From Corynebacterium sp. NML140438 (GTDB lineage: Bacteria; Actinomycetota; Actinomycetes; Mycobacteriales; Mycobacteriaceae): a stretch of DNA of 64,000 nt. Both the position numbers and the translations under genes were made by a program. The stretch's first letter is position 1, and the number at the start of each line of letters is the position of its first letter. The DNA lies in the NCBI RefSeq assembly GCF_001875725.1, contig NZ_MLCQ01000019.1:62001-126000 (forward strand), in the 5' to 3' direction. This document shows positions 1 to 8,919 of this stretch, piece after piece. A model generated the notes under the pieces. It made no database searches. It saw nothing but the letters and a program-made list of their open reading frames with translations, and had not been told where the DNA came from.

Positions 1-972
1 CGGAATCAGGATGGCGAACACGAACGGCGCGTTGCCGTTCAGCCACGCCAGGCCAACACCAATCCATGCGCCGAGCGCGTAGCCGAGCGGGCCAATCACG
101 ATCGCGGTGACCGGGATCATCACCAGCAGGGTGAGGAACGGCACGAACACCATGTGGACCGCGGACGGAATAATCTTCTGGAAACCCTTGTACACCAGGG
201 CCGCCACGACCGCCATGATCAGCGGCACAAACACGTTGCCGCCGTAGTCAGGCAGCACCATCGGCAAGCCCATCACGGTCACGCGGCTGACCTCAGTGCC
301 GAGCAGGTTGTTGACCTCAGTCACGGCATCCGGGTGGTCCGCCAGCCCCATGAACTCAGGGGTGAACAGCGCCAAGATGACGGCGGCAGGCACCCACGGC
401 TCAATGTTGAGCTTCTTGCCCGCGTTGTACGCAACCATCACCGGCAGGAAGTAGAACACCGAGCGCCACATCGCGTCGACGAACTGCCAACCCGGAGTCT
501 TGACCTCCGCACGGAAGTCAACAAATCCCAGGGCGTCCATCACTGCAGCAAACGCAATAATTAACGACGCCCCAAGCAACACACCCAGAATCGGCCTAAA
601 GGAATCCGAGAGGTACTCGAAGAACGCGTCCATCCACGGCACCTTGCCCTGCGCTTTCGCGCGCTGGGCCGCCTTCACGTCATCGTTGCTTTGGCTGCCA
701 CGCGACTGCATCTCAGGCAGGTTGTTCATCGCGTTGTACACCGTCGCGACGTCCCCGCCAACAATCACCTGGTAGTGCGACCCGCCCTGCGGCACCGCAC
801 CCATCACCTTCGGGTTCGCCTCAAGACGCTCCTTGTCAGCCAGGGAGGCGTCGTTGAGCTCAAAACGCAAACGGGTCGCGCAGTGCGTAAAGGACGCAAT
901 GTTGTCCGCACCGCCAATCCCCGCAAGGATATCCGCCGCCTGCTCCTGCAAGCCGGCCTGCTTGGTTGCCAT
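1..972 (-). CDS. bglF: Beta-glucoside-type PTS permease, EIIB-EIIC part (truncated by window edge)
   Basis: Sugar phosphotransferase permease; 324 residues are visible and the 3' end lies outside the window. Residues 1-80 form an EIIB domain of the beta-glucoside family with the phosphorylated cysteine in FTHCATRLRF (Cys31). From about residue 105 an EIIC membrane domain follows (LSDSFRPILGVLLGASLI, then repeated hydrophobic segments). It would import and phosphorylate a beta-glucoside or related sugar at the membrane. The ATG at 972 is preceded by AAAGGAG. The leader between 972 and 1083 holds a promoter, an RNA antiterminator site and a terminator, as expected for a BglG-controlled permease. 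The family is clear; the sugar is inferred, and trehalose or sucrose permeases of the same family cannot be fully excluded from the N-terminal part alone. Confidence 0.9.
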   Translation of the reverse strand, partial: MATKQAGLQEQAADILAGIGGADNIASFTHCATRLRFELNDASLADKERLEANPKVMGAVPQGGSHYQVIVGGDVATVYNAMNNLPEMQSRGSQSNDDVKAAQRAKAQGKVPWMDAFFEYLSDSFRPILGVLLGASLIIAFAAVMDALGFVDFRAEVKTPGWQFVDAMWRSVFYFLPVMVAYNAGKKLNIEPWVPAAVILALFTPEFMGLADHPDAVTEVNNLLGTEVSRVTVMGLPMVLPDYGGNVFVPLIMAVVAALVYKGFQKIIPSAVHMVFVPFLTLLVMIPVTAIVIGPLGYALGAWIGVGLAWLNGNAPFVFAILIP

Positions 973-1004
973 GTTCACTCCTTTTCTTCAAAGAACCAGG
1001 GATG

Positions 1005-1038
1005 AAAAAAGACCCGGGACGCGAAAACGCCCCAGGTC
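1005..1038 (-). terminator. Leader terminator of the PTS permease gene
   Basis: Read on the minus strand, GACCTGGGGCG and its partner CGCGTCCCGGGTC form an 11-pair stem (two G-U pairs) with a TTTT loop, followed directly by TTTTTT. It lies upstream of the permease start and overlaps the last bases of the antiterminator site, so the two structures are mutually exclusive. Confidence 0.85.
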
Positions 1039-1069
1039 TTGCCCCGCCGAACCCGGCAGGTAACAACCC
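1034..1069 (-). promoter_or_regulatory. RAT-type ribonucleic antiterminator (BglG/LicT family target)
   Basis: The minus-strand RNA starts GGGTTGTTACC and ends GGCAAGACC, matching the conserved halves of BglG/LicT binding sites (GGATTGTTAC...GGCAAAACC). Between them CCTGCCG and CGGCGGG pair around GGTT. The final GACC is also the first arm of the terminator at 1005-1038. Binding of a BglG-family protein should therefore block termination when the sugar is present. The antiterminator gene itself is not in the window. Confidence 0.85.
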
Positions 1070-1080
1070 TGTGGTTGGTA

Positions 1081-2250
1081 TTACGTTCCACTATATGCCG
1101 GAACGTTTTGGTGTGCAATAAGCTTGCTCTCAGCTGGGAACCAACGCTCCAGCAGCAGCGCTGCCCACATCGCCAGCGACGCCAACCCGATCAAGTTGCC
1201 CATGTACCAAAGGGGCGTCGAGAAGCTGTAGGCATCAACCTCCGGGTAGAGCTGATACGACGGCACAAACAGCACCGCGACGTAGAGCACGTGCGCGAGC
1301 TTCCACACCGACGGCACCGCCGCGAAAATGAGCGGGACCGCCAACATCACGCAGGAGAAGTGGTGCGACACCGCGTAGGGTCCCCCCACGCTGATACCCA
1401 GCGCGACGAAGAACAGCGCATGCACGTCCAACCCCCGGCGCAGCAGGTACCACGCACCCAAGCCCGTGAGCAGCGCGAACACCAAGAAGATGACGCCGGT
1501 CGGGGCCTCCAGCCCCGCACGCGCGAACAGGCCGGACAGCGCCTGGTTCGGCGGGTACATCGCGTTGCCGCCGCGGTCGGTGTTGAAGAACTCGTCGGTG
1601 AAGTAGTACCAGGTCTCCGCCGGACGCATCAGCACACCAATCAGAATCGTGCCCACGAACGTCCCGGCCGCACGCGCCACCGACGCCCAATCTTTCTTCA
1701 CCAAGAACAAAATCGCGAACGCCGCCGGCGTGATCTTAATCCCAGCCGCAATCCCCACACCGACACCGCGCAACTGCCGCGGCAACAAGCCCAGCACATC
1801 CACCACGACCAGCGCGAACAAAAACACGTTAATCTGGCCGAAGAAGAAATTCGCCTGCAGCGGATCAATCGCCAAGGACCACGCAATCACCCCCACCAGC
1901 ACCAGCGGCGTGACCTTCACGTCTAGCTTGCGCAGCGCCAACCACGAAATGAGCGCCACGCACGCCATCGTCGCCAACGTCCACACCACGTCCATCACTG
2001 GCTCAGGCATCCACGTCAGCGGCACAAACAGTAAGGCCGCGAACGGCGGGTAGATGAAGCGGAACCCGCTGCGCGTCGGGAAATCGTCATACAGGTCGGC
2101 GCCGCTGGTCAGGGCGTTGCCGGCGTCGCGAAACACGCCGACGTCCAGCAACTCACCGCGCGCCGCACTGCCAAAGACCTCACTGAGCCCACTCGCAGCC
2201 GCGAGCACACCAACGAGCACCCACACCCACAACGAAACCTGCTTCACCAT
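1081..2250 (-). CDS. GT87-family polyprenol-phosphate mannosyltransferase-like membrane protein
   Basis: A 389-residue polytopic membrane protein of the GT-C fold. The N-terminal helix is followed by an outside loop with LLDVGVFRDAG, whose Asp36 sits where GT87 enzymes carry the catalytic acid, and by FRFIYPPFAALLF; MYPPNQALSGLF is a second conserved family stretch. In actinobacteria, GT87 proteins transfer mannose from polyprenol-phosphate-mannose in lipomannan or lipoarabinomannan synthesis outside the membrane. The exact acceptor cannot be read from sequence. The 3' end carries the promoter of the PTS gene downstream. It is divergent from the TM2 gene. Confidence 0.8.
   Translation of the reverse strand: MVKQVSLWVWVLVGVLAAASGLSEVFGSAARGELLDVGVFRDAGNALTSGADLYDDFPTRSGFRFIYPPFAALLFVPLTWMPEPVMDVVWTLATMACVALISWLALRKLDVKVTPLVLVGVIAWSLAIDPLQANFFFGQINVFLFALVVVDVLGLLPRQLRGVGVGIAAGIKITPAAFAILFLVKKDWASVARAAGTFVGTILIGVLMRPAETWYYFTDEFFNTDRGGNAMYPPNQALSGLFARAGLEAPTGVIFLVFALLTGLGAWYLLRRGLDVHALFFVALGISVGGPYAVSHHFSCVMLAVPLIFAAVPSVWKLAHVLYVAVLFVPSYQLYPEVDAYSFSTPLWYMGNLIGLASLAMWAALLLERWFPAESKLIAHQNVPAYSGT
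1090..1118 (-). promoter_or_regulatory. Promoter of the PTS permease gene
   Basis: Minus-strand TTGCAC (1113-1118) and TATAGT (1090-1095) are separated by exactly 17 bases. The predicted start is near 1083, about 14 bases before the antiterminator site. The promoter sits inside the last codons of the upstream GT87 gene. Confidence 0.75.
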
Positions 2251-2382
2251 CGCATCGCCTTACGCCCATCACTGCTGACTAACTTTGCTGCCTAACTCTG
2301 CGCATCATACCGATACACAGGGACACGAATGAACTACACTACGGAATAATCCTTTCCCGACTGCTTTGAATAGAGGAAGCAC

Positions 2383-2865
2383 ATGAACAACCAGCAGCCC
2401 ATGTACGACAAAGATGGCCTCCCAATCTCGCAACCAACCAGCCAATTCCAGGGGTTCGGGCAGTACGGGCAATTCGGGCAGGCTGGGCAGTTCGGGCAGG
2501 GATCACCGTACGGGCAACCGCAGATGCAGCAGTTCGCACCTGCACAAACGCCCCAAATGCAGCAGATGCAGATGGCCTACGGGCGCGCCGTGCCCCAAAA
2601 GAACAAGTTCCTCGCGGCGGCGTTGTTCTTCTTCCTGGGGTCGTTTGGTATCGGCAACTTCTACCTTGGGCAGAACGTCCGCGGCGTCACCAAAGTGGGG
2701 CTCTTCCTGACCGGCAGCCTCTTCAGCCTGATCCCGTTCGTCGGCTGGATCGTTTCCACCCCGATCTTCCTCGCACTATGGGTGTGGTGCGTCATCGAGA
2801 TGATCATGGTCCTCGTCGGCGGCGGAGGCTACGACACCGACGCCAATGGAATCCCACTGAAGTAA
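2383..2865 (+). CDS. TM2-domain membrane protein with Gly/Gln-rich N-terminus
   Basis: 160 residues. Residues 1-70 are a low-complexity Gln/Gly/Phe-rich cytoplasmic tail with repeats of the FGQ type. Residues 75-148 are a TM2 domain: two hydrophobic helices (FLAAALFFFLGSFGIGNFYLG and the VGLFLTGSLFSLIPFVGWIV region) joined by a short turn. TM2 proteins have no agreed biochemical role. The ATG at 2383 follows AGAGGAAG at a good distance. It converges on lysS, with repeat element A between them. Confidence 0.8.
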   Translation: MNNQQPMYDKDGLPISQPTSQFQGFGQYGQFGQAGQFGQGSPYGQPQMQQFAPAQTPQMQQMQMAYGRAVPQKNKFLAAALFFFLGSFGIGNFYLGQNVRGVTKVGLFLTGSLFSLIPFVGWIVSTPIFLALWVWCVIEMIMVLVGGGGYDTDANGIPLK

Positions 2866-2971
2866 AACTTCAGGCGGTTGTCCTCAGCTCCGTGGCTGAG
2901 GACCTGTGTTTGGGTCAACCCCCATCAACACGGGTCGCACATTCTTATGGTCCTCTGTATTCAAGGCACGA

Positions 2972-3113
2972 GAAGAAGTTCCCACGCTCGGGAACTTCTT
3001 TGCGTTTGAGGCCGGTTCTGGTCGCCCGGCACTCGCGTTTCTCCAGGTCGCGACGGCTGTCAACGAAGAAAGTTCCCGCTATTCCTGAAATCGCGGGAAC
3101 TTTTTCTGAGGGG
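2972..3113 (+). repeat. Dispersed repeat element A, copy 1
   Basis: About 142 bases bounded by two hairpins that share arms: AAGTTCCC/GGGAACTT at the left and AAGTTCCCGC/GCGGGAACTT followed by TTT at the right. The centre holds GGCCGGTTCTGGTC and CCAGGTCGCGACG. The same order of blocks occurs in reverse at 53686-53825. It lies between convergent TM2 and lysS genes, where the hairpins could also end transcription. The remaining 2866-2971 bases show nothing recognisable beyond a short CCTCAGC/GCTGAGG hairpin. Confidence 0.75.
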
Positions 3114-3166
3114 AAGTGCGAGAGGGGGCCGAGGGCCCGGCAGGGCTCAACGACAAGAAACCAGCC

Positions 3167-4717
3167 CTACGCCTCCGGCTTCACCAGTGGGAAGAGGACG
3201 GTTTCGCGGATGCCGAGGCCGGTCAGGGCCATCAGCAGGCGGTCGATGCCCATGCCGCAGCCGGCGGTTGGTGGCATGCCCTGTTCCATGGCGGCGAGGA
3301 AGTCCTCGTCGAGGACCATGGCTTCGTCGTCGCCGTGTGCGGCGAGGCGGGCTTGGTCTTCGAAGCGTTCGCGCTGGATGACGGGGTCGACAAGTTCGGA
3401 GTAGCCGGTGGCCAGCTCGAAGCCGCGGACGTAGAGGTCGAACTTCTCGGTGACGCCGGGCAGCTCGCGGTGGTCGCGGGTCAGTGGGGACGTCTCGACT
3501 GGGAAGTTGATCACGAATGTTGGTTCGTAGAGCTGGTCGGAGCAGAGGTGCTCCCAGATCTCCTCGACGAGCTTGCCGTGTAGCCAGCCCTCATCCTTCG
3601 GCACTTTCAGGCCGATGACGTCGGCGATGCCCTTGAGTTCCTCCACGGAGGATTCGATGGTGACTTCCGGCTGGCCTGGGAATTTCTCCTGCAGCGCCTC
3701 GTTGAGGGAGGGGTACATCTCCATGACTTTCCACTCGCCGCCGAGGTCGTACTCGGTGCCGTCGGCGAGGGTGACGGTGGTGGAGCCGAAGACTTCCTTG
3801 GCGCAGAACTGCACGAGTTCCTGCATGGTCTTCGCGCCGTCCTTGTAGGTGCCCCATGCTTGGTAGGTTTCGAGCATGGTGAACTCTGGCGAGTGGGAGG
3901 AGTCGACGCCCTCGTTGCGGAAGTTGCGGTTGAGCTCGAAGACGCGGTCGATGCCGCCGACGACGCACCGCTTGAGGTAGAGCTCTGGCGCGATGCGCAG
4001 GTAGAGGTCCATATCGAGCGCGTTAGAGCGGGTAATGAACGGGCGGGCCGCGGCGCCGCCGTGCAAGGTCTGCAGCATCGGCGTTTCGACCTCGACGAAG
4101 TCGTGGCCGGTGAGGAACTTACGCACAGCGGCGATGACCTTGATGCGGGTCATGGCGTTCTTGCGGGCGTCCTCGCGCATGATGAGGTCGGTGTAGCGGT
4201 GGCGGACGCGCTGCTCCTCGTTCATGTCGGCAAACGCGACTGGAAGTGGGCGCAGTGCCTTGGACGCCATGTGCCAGGACTGGGCCTGGACGGAGAGCTC
4301 GCCGCGGCGGGAAGCGATGACGCGGCCGCGGACGGAGACGATGTCGCCGAGGTCGGTGTCGGCCTTCCAGGACGCGAGTGCCTCCTCCCCTACCTCCGCG
4401 AGGGAAAGCATGACCTGCAGCTGGGTGCCGTCGCCCTCTTGGAGGGTGGCGAAGCACAGCTTGCCGGTGTTGCGCTGGAACATAATGCGGCCCGCGACGG
4501 CGACGACGTCCTGGGTTTCTTCGCCCGGCGCGAGGTTGAACTGGCCGTCGCCCTCACCTTCGGGCACGGCGCGGTACTTCTGGCGCAGCTCGTACAAGGA
4601 GGTTGTGCGGTCGACGACGACTGGGTAGGCGTCGCGGCCTTCGGCGAGAAGCTTTTCGCGCTTCGCACGACGGAACTGTTGCTGTTCGGAGAGGTCCTGC
4701 GTTGTTTGATTCTTCAC
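3167..4717 (-). CDS. lysS: Lysyl-tRNA synthetase, class II
   Basis: 516 residues, full length for LysRS class II. It charges tRNA-Lys with lysine using ATP in the cytoplasm. The N-terminal OB-fold anticodon-binding domain (about 60-170, with [20 protein letters not shown]) is followed by the catalytic core. Motif 2 is seen in [20 protein letters not shown] and motif 3 in [13 protein letters not shown] near the C-terminus. The GTG start at 4717 gives the normal N-terminus. It is the last gene of the long minus-strand block that includes the folate genes, the same neighbourhood as in mycobacteria. Confidence 0.97.
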   Translation of the reverse strand: MKNQTTQDLSEQQQFRRAKREKLLAEGRDAYPVVVDRTTSLYELRQKYRAVPEGEGDGQFNLAPGEETQDVVAVAGRIMFQRNTGKLCFATLQEGDGTQLQVMLSLAEVGEEALASWKADTDLGDIVSVRGRVIASRRGELSVQAQSWHMASKALRPLPVAFADMNEEQRVRHRYTDLIMREDARKNAMTRIKVIAAVRKFLTGHDFVEVETPMLQTLHGGAAARPFITRSNALDMDLYLRIAPELYLKRCVVGGIDRVFELNRNFRNEGVDSSHSPEFTMLETYQAWGTYKDGAKTMQELVQFCAKEVFGSTTVTLADGTEYDLGGEWKVMEMYPSLNEALQEKFPGQPEVTIESSVEELKGIADVIGLKVPKDEGWLHGKLVEEIWEHLCSDQLYEPTFVINFPVETSPLTRDHRELPGVTEKFDLYVRGFELATGYSELVDPVIQRERFEDQARLAAHGDDEAMVLDEDFLAAMEQGMPPTAGCGMGIDRLLMALTGLGIRETVLFPLVKPEA

Positions 4718-4742
4718 GCTGACTTAGCCTAGTCGGTTGGGG

Positions 4743-6137
4743 TTAGCCTCGGTCAATTAGTCGTGTGTTCGGCTTGGCTCCCACGAAGCACACCGCCGCA
4801 ACGACGAGTAGCATGCCGACGCCACCAACGATGAAGGCGCGCGCCGTCCCGTCGGAGGCACTGCCGGTGGCCTGTGTGCCCATCGTCATCGTGGCGATGA
4901 ATACCGCGGTGCCGGCCGCTCCACCGAGCTGCTGCAGCGTGTTGAGCGCCGCGGACCCGTGGGCGTAGAGCTGCGACGGCAGCGAGGACAACGACACGGT
5001 CATCAGCGGGGTCATGATCATGGACATCGCTACGTTGACCAGGATCAGCACGGCGACGAGCTGCCACTGCGGGGTGTCGTCGGCGAGGATCATGACCAGG
5101 ATCCACTGGGAGGCCAGCATCAGCACGGCACCCGGGATGGTCAAGGGCCGGGGCCCGTACGCGTCGTAGCAGCGCCCCGCGATTGGGGACGCGATGCCCT
5201 GCGCGATGCCGCCGGGCAGCAGGATCAGGCCGGTGGCCACCGTGGAAATCCCCAGTCCGACCTGCATGTAGACGGGCAGGATGTTCACGGTGCCCAGCAG
5301 GATGCCGAAGGCGATGAACACACCCACGACGGAGAACGCGAAGTTGCGATGGGTAAAGACGCTGAGGTCAAGCAGTGCGCGCCCGGTTGGCGCCAGGCGC
5401 AGCTGCCTGCGCACGAACAGCGCGAGAAAGACTGCGCCGATGACCAGAGCCACAAGAGGGTTCCAGGAGGCGCCGGTGAGCAGGGAGGTGATCGTCGATA
5501 AGCCGTAGACAAGGCCGCCGAACGCGAGTGCTGAAAGGAGTACCGACAGGATGTCGAGTGGGGCGTCGTGGCGCTCGCCGACGTTCGGGAGGGCGAACAC
5601 CGCGAGCAGCACCGCGGCGGCGGGGACCGGCACCATCACCCAGAAGATGTGGTGCCAGGTAAACGCGCCGAGCACGAAGCCGGCGAGCGTTGGTCCGAGG
5701 GCGGGCGCGACCGACATCACCACCGCGTTGAGCCCCATCACCGTGCCGCGGCGCTGCGGAGCGACCACCGTGACGGTGACCGTCATGAGCAGTGGCAACA
5801 TCGCCGCCGTGCCGAGCGCCTGCACCACGCGCGCGGCGAGCAACACCGCGAACGAGGGCGCGGTGGCCGCCATGACACAGCCGACGATGAATAACGCCAT
5901 CGAGGCAAAGTAGACGGTGCGGGTGCTCAGGCGTTGGATGACGAAGCCGGAGGCCGGGATCGCAACGGACATAGTCAGCAGGAAGCCGGTCATCAGCCAC
6001 TGGGCCGTATCGGCGGGAACGCCGAAATCCGCCATAATTGCGGGCAGGGCAACAGCGACGGTGGTCTCGTTGAAGATCATCATCATCGCAGAGACCACCA
6101 GCACTCCAATAAGCAGTACTGGGTTCGTTGATTTCAT
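4743..6137 (-). CDS. MFS efflux transporter, DHA2 (14-helix) family
   Basis: 464 residues, almost entirely hydrophobic helices. The N-terminal FNETTVAVALPAIMADF and the helix-4/5 stretch RVVQALGTAAMLPLLM are typical of DHA2 drug/proton antiporters, and APALGPTLAGFVL matches the antiporter motif C of helix 5. It probably exports drugs or metabolites using the proton gradient; no substrate can be assigned. Only 12 bases separate it from the upstream 428-residue gene, so the two are probably cotranscribed. Confidence 0.88.
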   Translation of the reverse strand: MKSTNPVLLIGVLVVSAMMMIFNETTVAVALPAIMADFGVPADTAQWLMTGFLLTMSVAIPASGFVIQRLSTRTVYFASMALFIVGCVMAATAPSFAVLLAARVVQALGTAAMLPLLMTVTVTVVAPQRRGTVMGLNAVVMSVAPALGPTLAGFVLGAFTWHHIFWVMVPVPAAAVLLAVFALPNVGERHDAPLDILSVLLSALAFGGLVYGLSTITSLLTGASWNPLVALVIGAVFLALFVRRQLRLAPTGRALLDLSVFTHRNFAFSVVGVFIAFGILLGTVNILPVYMQVGLGISTVATGLILLPGGIAQGIASPIAGRCYDAYGPRPLTIPGAVLMLASQWILVMILADDTPQWQLVAVLILVNVAMSMIMTPLMTVSLSSLPSQLYAHGSAALNTLQQLGGAAGTAVFIATMTMGTQATGSASDGTARAFIVGGVGMLLVVAAVCFVGAKPNTRLIDRG

Positions 6138-6149
6138 AGCCCGCTAAGG

Positions 6150-7436
6150 CTACTCCTCGTCAGCAACTGGGGCACAGAGAGGCAGGTCGAGGCGCTGCGC
6201 CTCGGCGTCGTCGCCGTTGATGACAATCATGTACTCGCGCTCGGTGCGCGGGGTCAGCACGAAGGCTGGCGGGGTGGCGTCGGGAAGCTGGTAGTCGTAG
6301 ATGAGGCACTCGCCGGAGCCCAGCACGACGGCTTCCTTCGGGTCCGGCAGGACGCGATCGAGCGCATCAGAGGACACATACTTTGCGACGGAAACCCCCA
6401 ACGTCTCATCCGAGCACCTAATCTTGCCTTCCTGGCCCTCGTCCGGGGTCGCGGACTCGCAGATCAGGCCGTGCCAGCCCTTCTGCCCGGCCTTGTCGGA
6501 CACGATGCCGGGGTAGGTCTCGGCGATCTCGGCTTCGACGCCGACCCATTCCTCACCGCGGTGCTCCATCCAATACCAGATAGCGCCCGCAGCGATGAGC
6601 AGCAACGCCACGATGGCTGCGATCCACGGCCAGAGCTTGAACTTCTTCTCGTCTTCCGGGCGGACGTACTCGCCAGTCGGCCCATATGGGTAGGGCTGCG
6701 GTGGTTGACGGTAGCCGTCGGTAGCGCCCGGCGCGACCGGGGATACCTCAGACTCGTTGACTGGTTCGCCGGCGACGGCGTTGAGGTAGCCGACGCAGCC
6801 GGTGGCGGCCTTCGCGGCGTTTTCATCGACGTCGAGGCCGGTCATGGAGTTAAAGAGCTCGATAAAGCTTGCGACGTTCGCCGCGTGCTGCTCCTCCGCG
6901 TGCTCGGAGGCGGTGACCGTCGGACCGACCAACGTGAGCTTGACGGGGACGCTCGACCAGGCTGGCTGCACGAGCATCCGGGAGGCGTCCACGGAGCGAG
7001 CGACGAACGCGCCGAGGCCCTGGGCGTCGTAGTCGTCGATGGCTTCCGCCACGCCGATGAGCAGTTCGCGGGCCTCGGCGGGGGTGAACACGCCGCCGTC
7101 GGCGTGCTTGTCGGCGATCAGGCGGGCCAGCGAGGCGCCGGTGGGGGCCTCGCGGAGCACATAGAGGTGGCCGTCGTCGGTGTAGCCGGCGCTACGTGGC
7201 TGGAATGCACCCGGGTGGTTCGAAGCGGCAAGCGCCCGGTTCAGGCCGACGATATCGCGGCGTTGGTCCTCGGGCTGGGCGGCGTCGAAAAGCTCGACTT
7301 CGACGGCCTGGCCTGCATCATTGCTGGCGACGAAGAGCTGTGAGTCTTCGGTGCGTCCTGTGGCTTGGACTTGTTCCGGGGTGAAGTCCATGCCGAAGCG
7401 CTCGTTCAGGATTCCAGCAATCAGGTCTATAGGCAT
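6150..7436 (-). CDS. Single-pass membrane protein with degenerate protein-kinase-like domain
   Basis: 428 residues. Residues 1-210 resemble a serine/threonine kinase fold in outline (ELFDAAQPEDQRRDIVGLNRAL, then YVLREAPTGASLARLI) but lack a glycine loop, a catalytic HRD and a DFG. Pro-rich linker about 230-265, one membrane helix about 270-290 (LWPWIAAIVALLLIAAGAIW), then an extracytoplasmic domain with two cysteine pairs (LICESA/IRCSDE and GECLIYD/LPLCAP). The layout is that of a pseudokinase receptor. It lies between panC-like and the MFS gene in a conserved block. Function unknown. Confidence 0.7.
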   Translation of the reverse strand: MPIDLIAGILNERFGMDFTPEQVQATGRTEDSQLFVASNDAGQAVEVELFDAAQPEDQRRDIVGLNRALAASNHPGAFQPRSAGYTDDGHLYVLREAPTGASLARLIADKHADGGVFTPAEARELLIGVAEAIDDYDAQGLGAFVARSVDASRMLVQPAWSSVPVKLTLVGPTVTASEHAEEQHAANVASFIELFNSMTGLDVDENAAKAATGCVGYLNAVAGEPVNESEVSPVAPGATDGYRQPPQPYPYGPTGEYVRPEDEKKFKLWPWIAAIVALLLIAAGAIWYWMEHRGEEWVGVEAEIAETYPGIVSDKAGQKGWHGLICESATPDEGQEGKIRCSDETLGVSVAKYVSSDALDRVLPDPKEAVVLGSGECLIYDYQLPDATPPAFVLTPRTEREYMIVINGDDAEAQRLDLPLCAPVADEE

Positions 7437-7480
7437 GCCAAAGAGTGTAGCGAATAACTCGCCGTTCCTCCGTATCAGTC

Positions 7481-8287
7481 CTAGTCCTCGATGTGTTTGA
7501 AGCCGATGCCGAGCGGCAGACCCACGTTGTCGTGGAGGCGTACCGTGCCGCCGTCGGTGGCGGGCAGGTCGATGGCGGCGAGCAGGCGGGCGTCGCCCTG
7601 GGCAGGGGCCTCGCGCATGGCCAGATCGCGCACGGCAAGGTAGGCGGGAGCGACCCCTGCGGCTTCGAGCACGCCACGCACGGTGTCCAGGACGGTCTCG
7701 GCGCCGTGCTCGGCGGCGTGTGCCCCGGCGGTCAGGGCAGCGGACAGGGCCAGCGCCTGGTCGTGGGCGTCTTCGGCGACGCGCTCGTTGCGCAGCGAGA
7801 GCGCCAGCCCGTTCGGCATGCGCACGGTGGGCACGCTGTGCAGCTTCACCTCCATGCGCAGGCCAGCCACGGCCAGCTGCGTGGCCACGAGCAGTTCGAA
7901 GTCCTTCTCCCCCATGACCAGGTCGGTGGCGTGGGTGGCGTTGAGCACCGCGAGGATGCGGGCGACGTCGCGCGCCATGGCATCGGCGTCGTCGAGGTGC
8001 TCCATCCCTGTGTGTACGGAAATGGCGGTGCGCAGCTCGCCGTGGAAGACCACGTCGACGCCCTCGTTGCGGAAGGTCTCTGGTACTTCCTCGCCCGAAT
8101 AGGTGACGAACACGTACGCGCCGAGCAGCGACTTCGCCGCCCGGATCAGCTCGATGTGCCCGGCGTGGACGTCGGCACCCAGCGGCACGACCGCAATCGT
8201 CTTGCCAATCTTGCGGAACGCTCGCCCGTAGGTGGCCAGCAGCTGCTCGTCACGCACGACAACCGCGTTGCCAGGTTCAAAGGTCAC
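7481..8287 (-). CDS. panC: Pantothenate synthetase-like protein (divergent PanC)
   Basis: 268 residues, PanC fold. PanC condenses pantoate with beta-alanine using ATP. The adenylate HxGH motif is kept (VPLGADVHAGHIELI) and so is GEKDFELL, but two usual blocks are altered: TMGALHEGH reads PLGADVHAGH, and the SSRN block reads LSLRNERV. The GTG start at 8287 overlaps the stop of the upstream gene (GTGA), indicating translational coupling. The order DUF2520 protein then panC is the mycobacterial Rv3603c-panC order. Activity is likely but may be reduced or altered by the substitutions. Confidence 0.8.
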   Translation of the reverse strand: MTFEPGNAVVVRDEQLLATYGRAFRKIGKTIAVVPLGADVHAGHIELIRAAKSLLGAYVFVTYSGEEVPETFRNEGVDVVFHGELRTAISVHTGMEHLDDADAMARDVARILAVLNATHATDLVMGEKDFELLVATQLAVAGLRMEVKLHSVPTVRMPNGLALSLRNERVAEDAHDQALALSAALTAGAHAAEHGAETVLDTVRGVLEAAGVAPAYLAVRDLAMREAPAQGDARLLAAIDLPATDGGTVRLHDNVGLPLGIGFKHIED

Positions 8288-8919
8288 AGGTCTTCCTCTC
8301 GTTGCTGCGCCGCGCGGCGCTCCAATACTTCTACTAATCGACGCACCCCTTCTCCCCCAACCGGCTCTCGGTCGAGCGGGCGCAGCGGCGGCAGCTCGGC
8401 GCCGTCGAAGGCGTCAGCGACCGCCTCGAAGTTGGGATTGGCCTGCCGCAACAGCCGAAGCGCGTCTTCCTGGACGACGCGCTGCAAGGCGCGCAGATGC
8501 TGGGCGGTGGCCACCAGTGGGCGGTCCGCATCCGTGATCGGCATGGCGACCTGCCCGAGCTCCCCGAGCACCAGCGCGATCACGGTCTCCCCCAGCTCGT
8601 CGGCAGCGGAAGTAACCCACACGTTGTCCACGATGTTGTGCGCGCACATGACGACGGCCCCTGCGACCTCCACCTCGTCGAGGAGTTGGGCGCCGTGGTC
8701 CAGGTTGGTGTGCCAGAACATTTGCTTCGGGCGCACGAACGGCGCACACTCGGCGGCGGCGCGTTCGATGAAGTCAGCGGAGCCCTCGAGGAGTACCAGG
8801 TCGGCGGGGGCGATGTCCGCGGCCACGCGCGGGTACGTCACGCGGTGCCCGGCGCGCGCAAGCTGCTCACTGAGCGCGCTGGGGCCGCGCCAGGCGGCGA
8901 TGGTCAGCGTTGGGCTCAT
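8284..8919 (-). CDS. DUF2520/Rossmann-like conserved protein (Rv3603c-like)
   Basis: 211 residues, cytoplasmic. After a Rossmann-like first half (RAGHRVTYPRVAADIAPADLVLLEGSADF) comes a helical half, AFDGAELPPLRPLDREPVG. Proteins in this position next to panC are conserved in corynebacteria and mycobacteria and resemble dehydrogenase-type DUF2520 proteins; no reaction is established. It overlaps panC by four bases and the upstream gene by four, so it sits inside one coupled operon. Confidence 0.72.
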   Translation of the reverse strand: MSPTLTIAAWRGPSALSEQLARAGHRVTYPRVAADIAPADLVLLEGSADFIERAAAECAPFVRPKQMFWHTNLDHGAQLLDEVEVAGAVVMCAHNIVDNVWVTSAADELGETVIALVLGELGQVAMPITDADRPLVATAQHLRALQRVVQEDALRLLRQANPNFEAVADAFDGAELPPLRPLDREPVGGEGVRRLVEVLERRAAQQREEDL

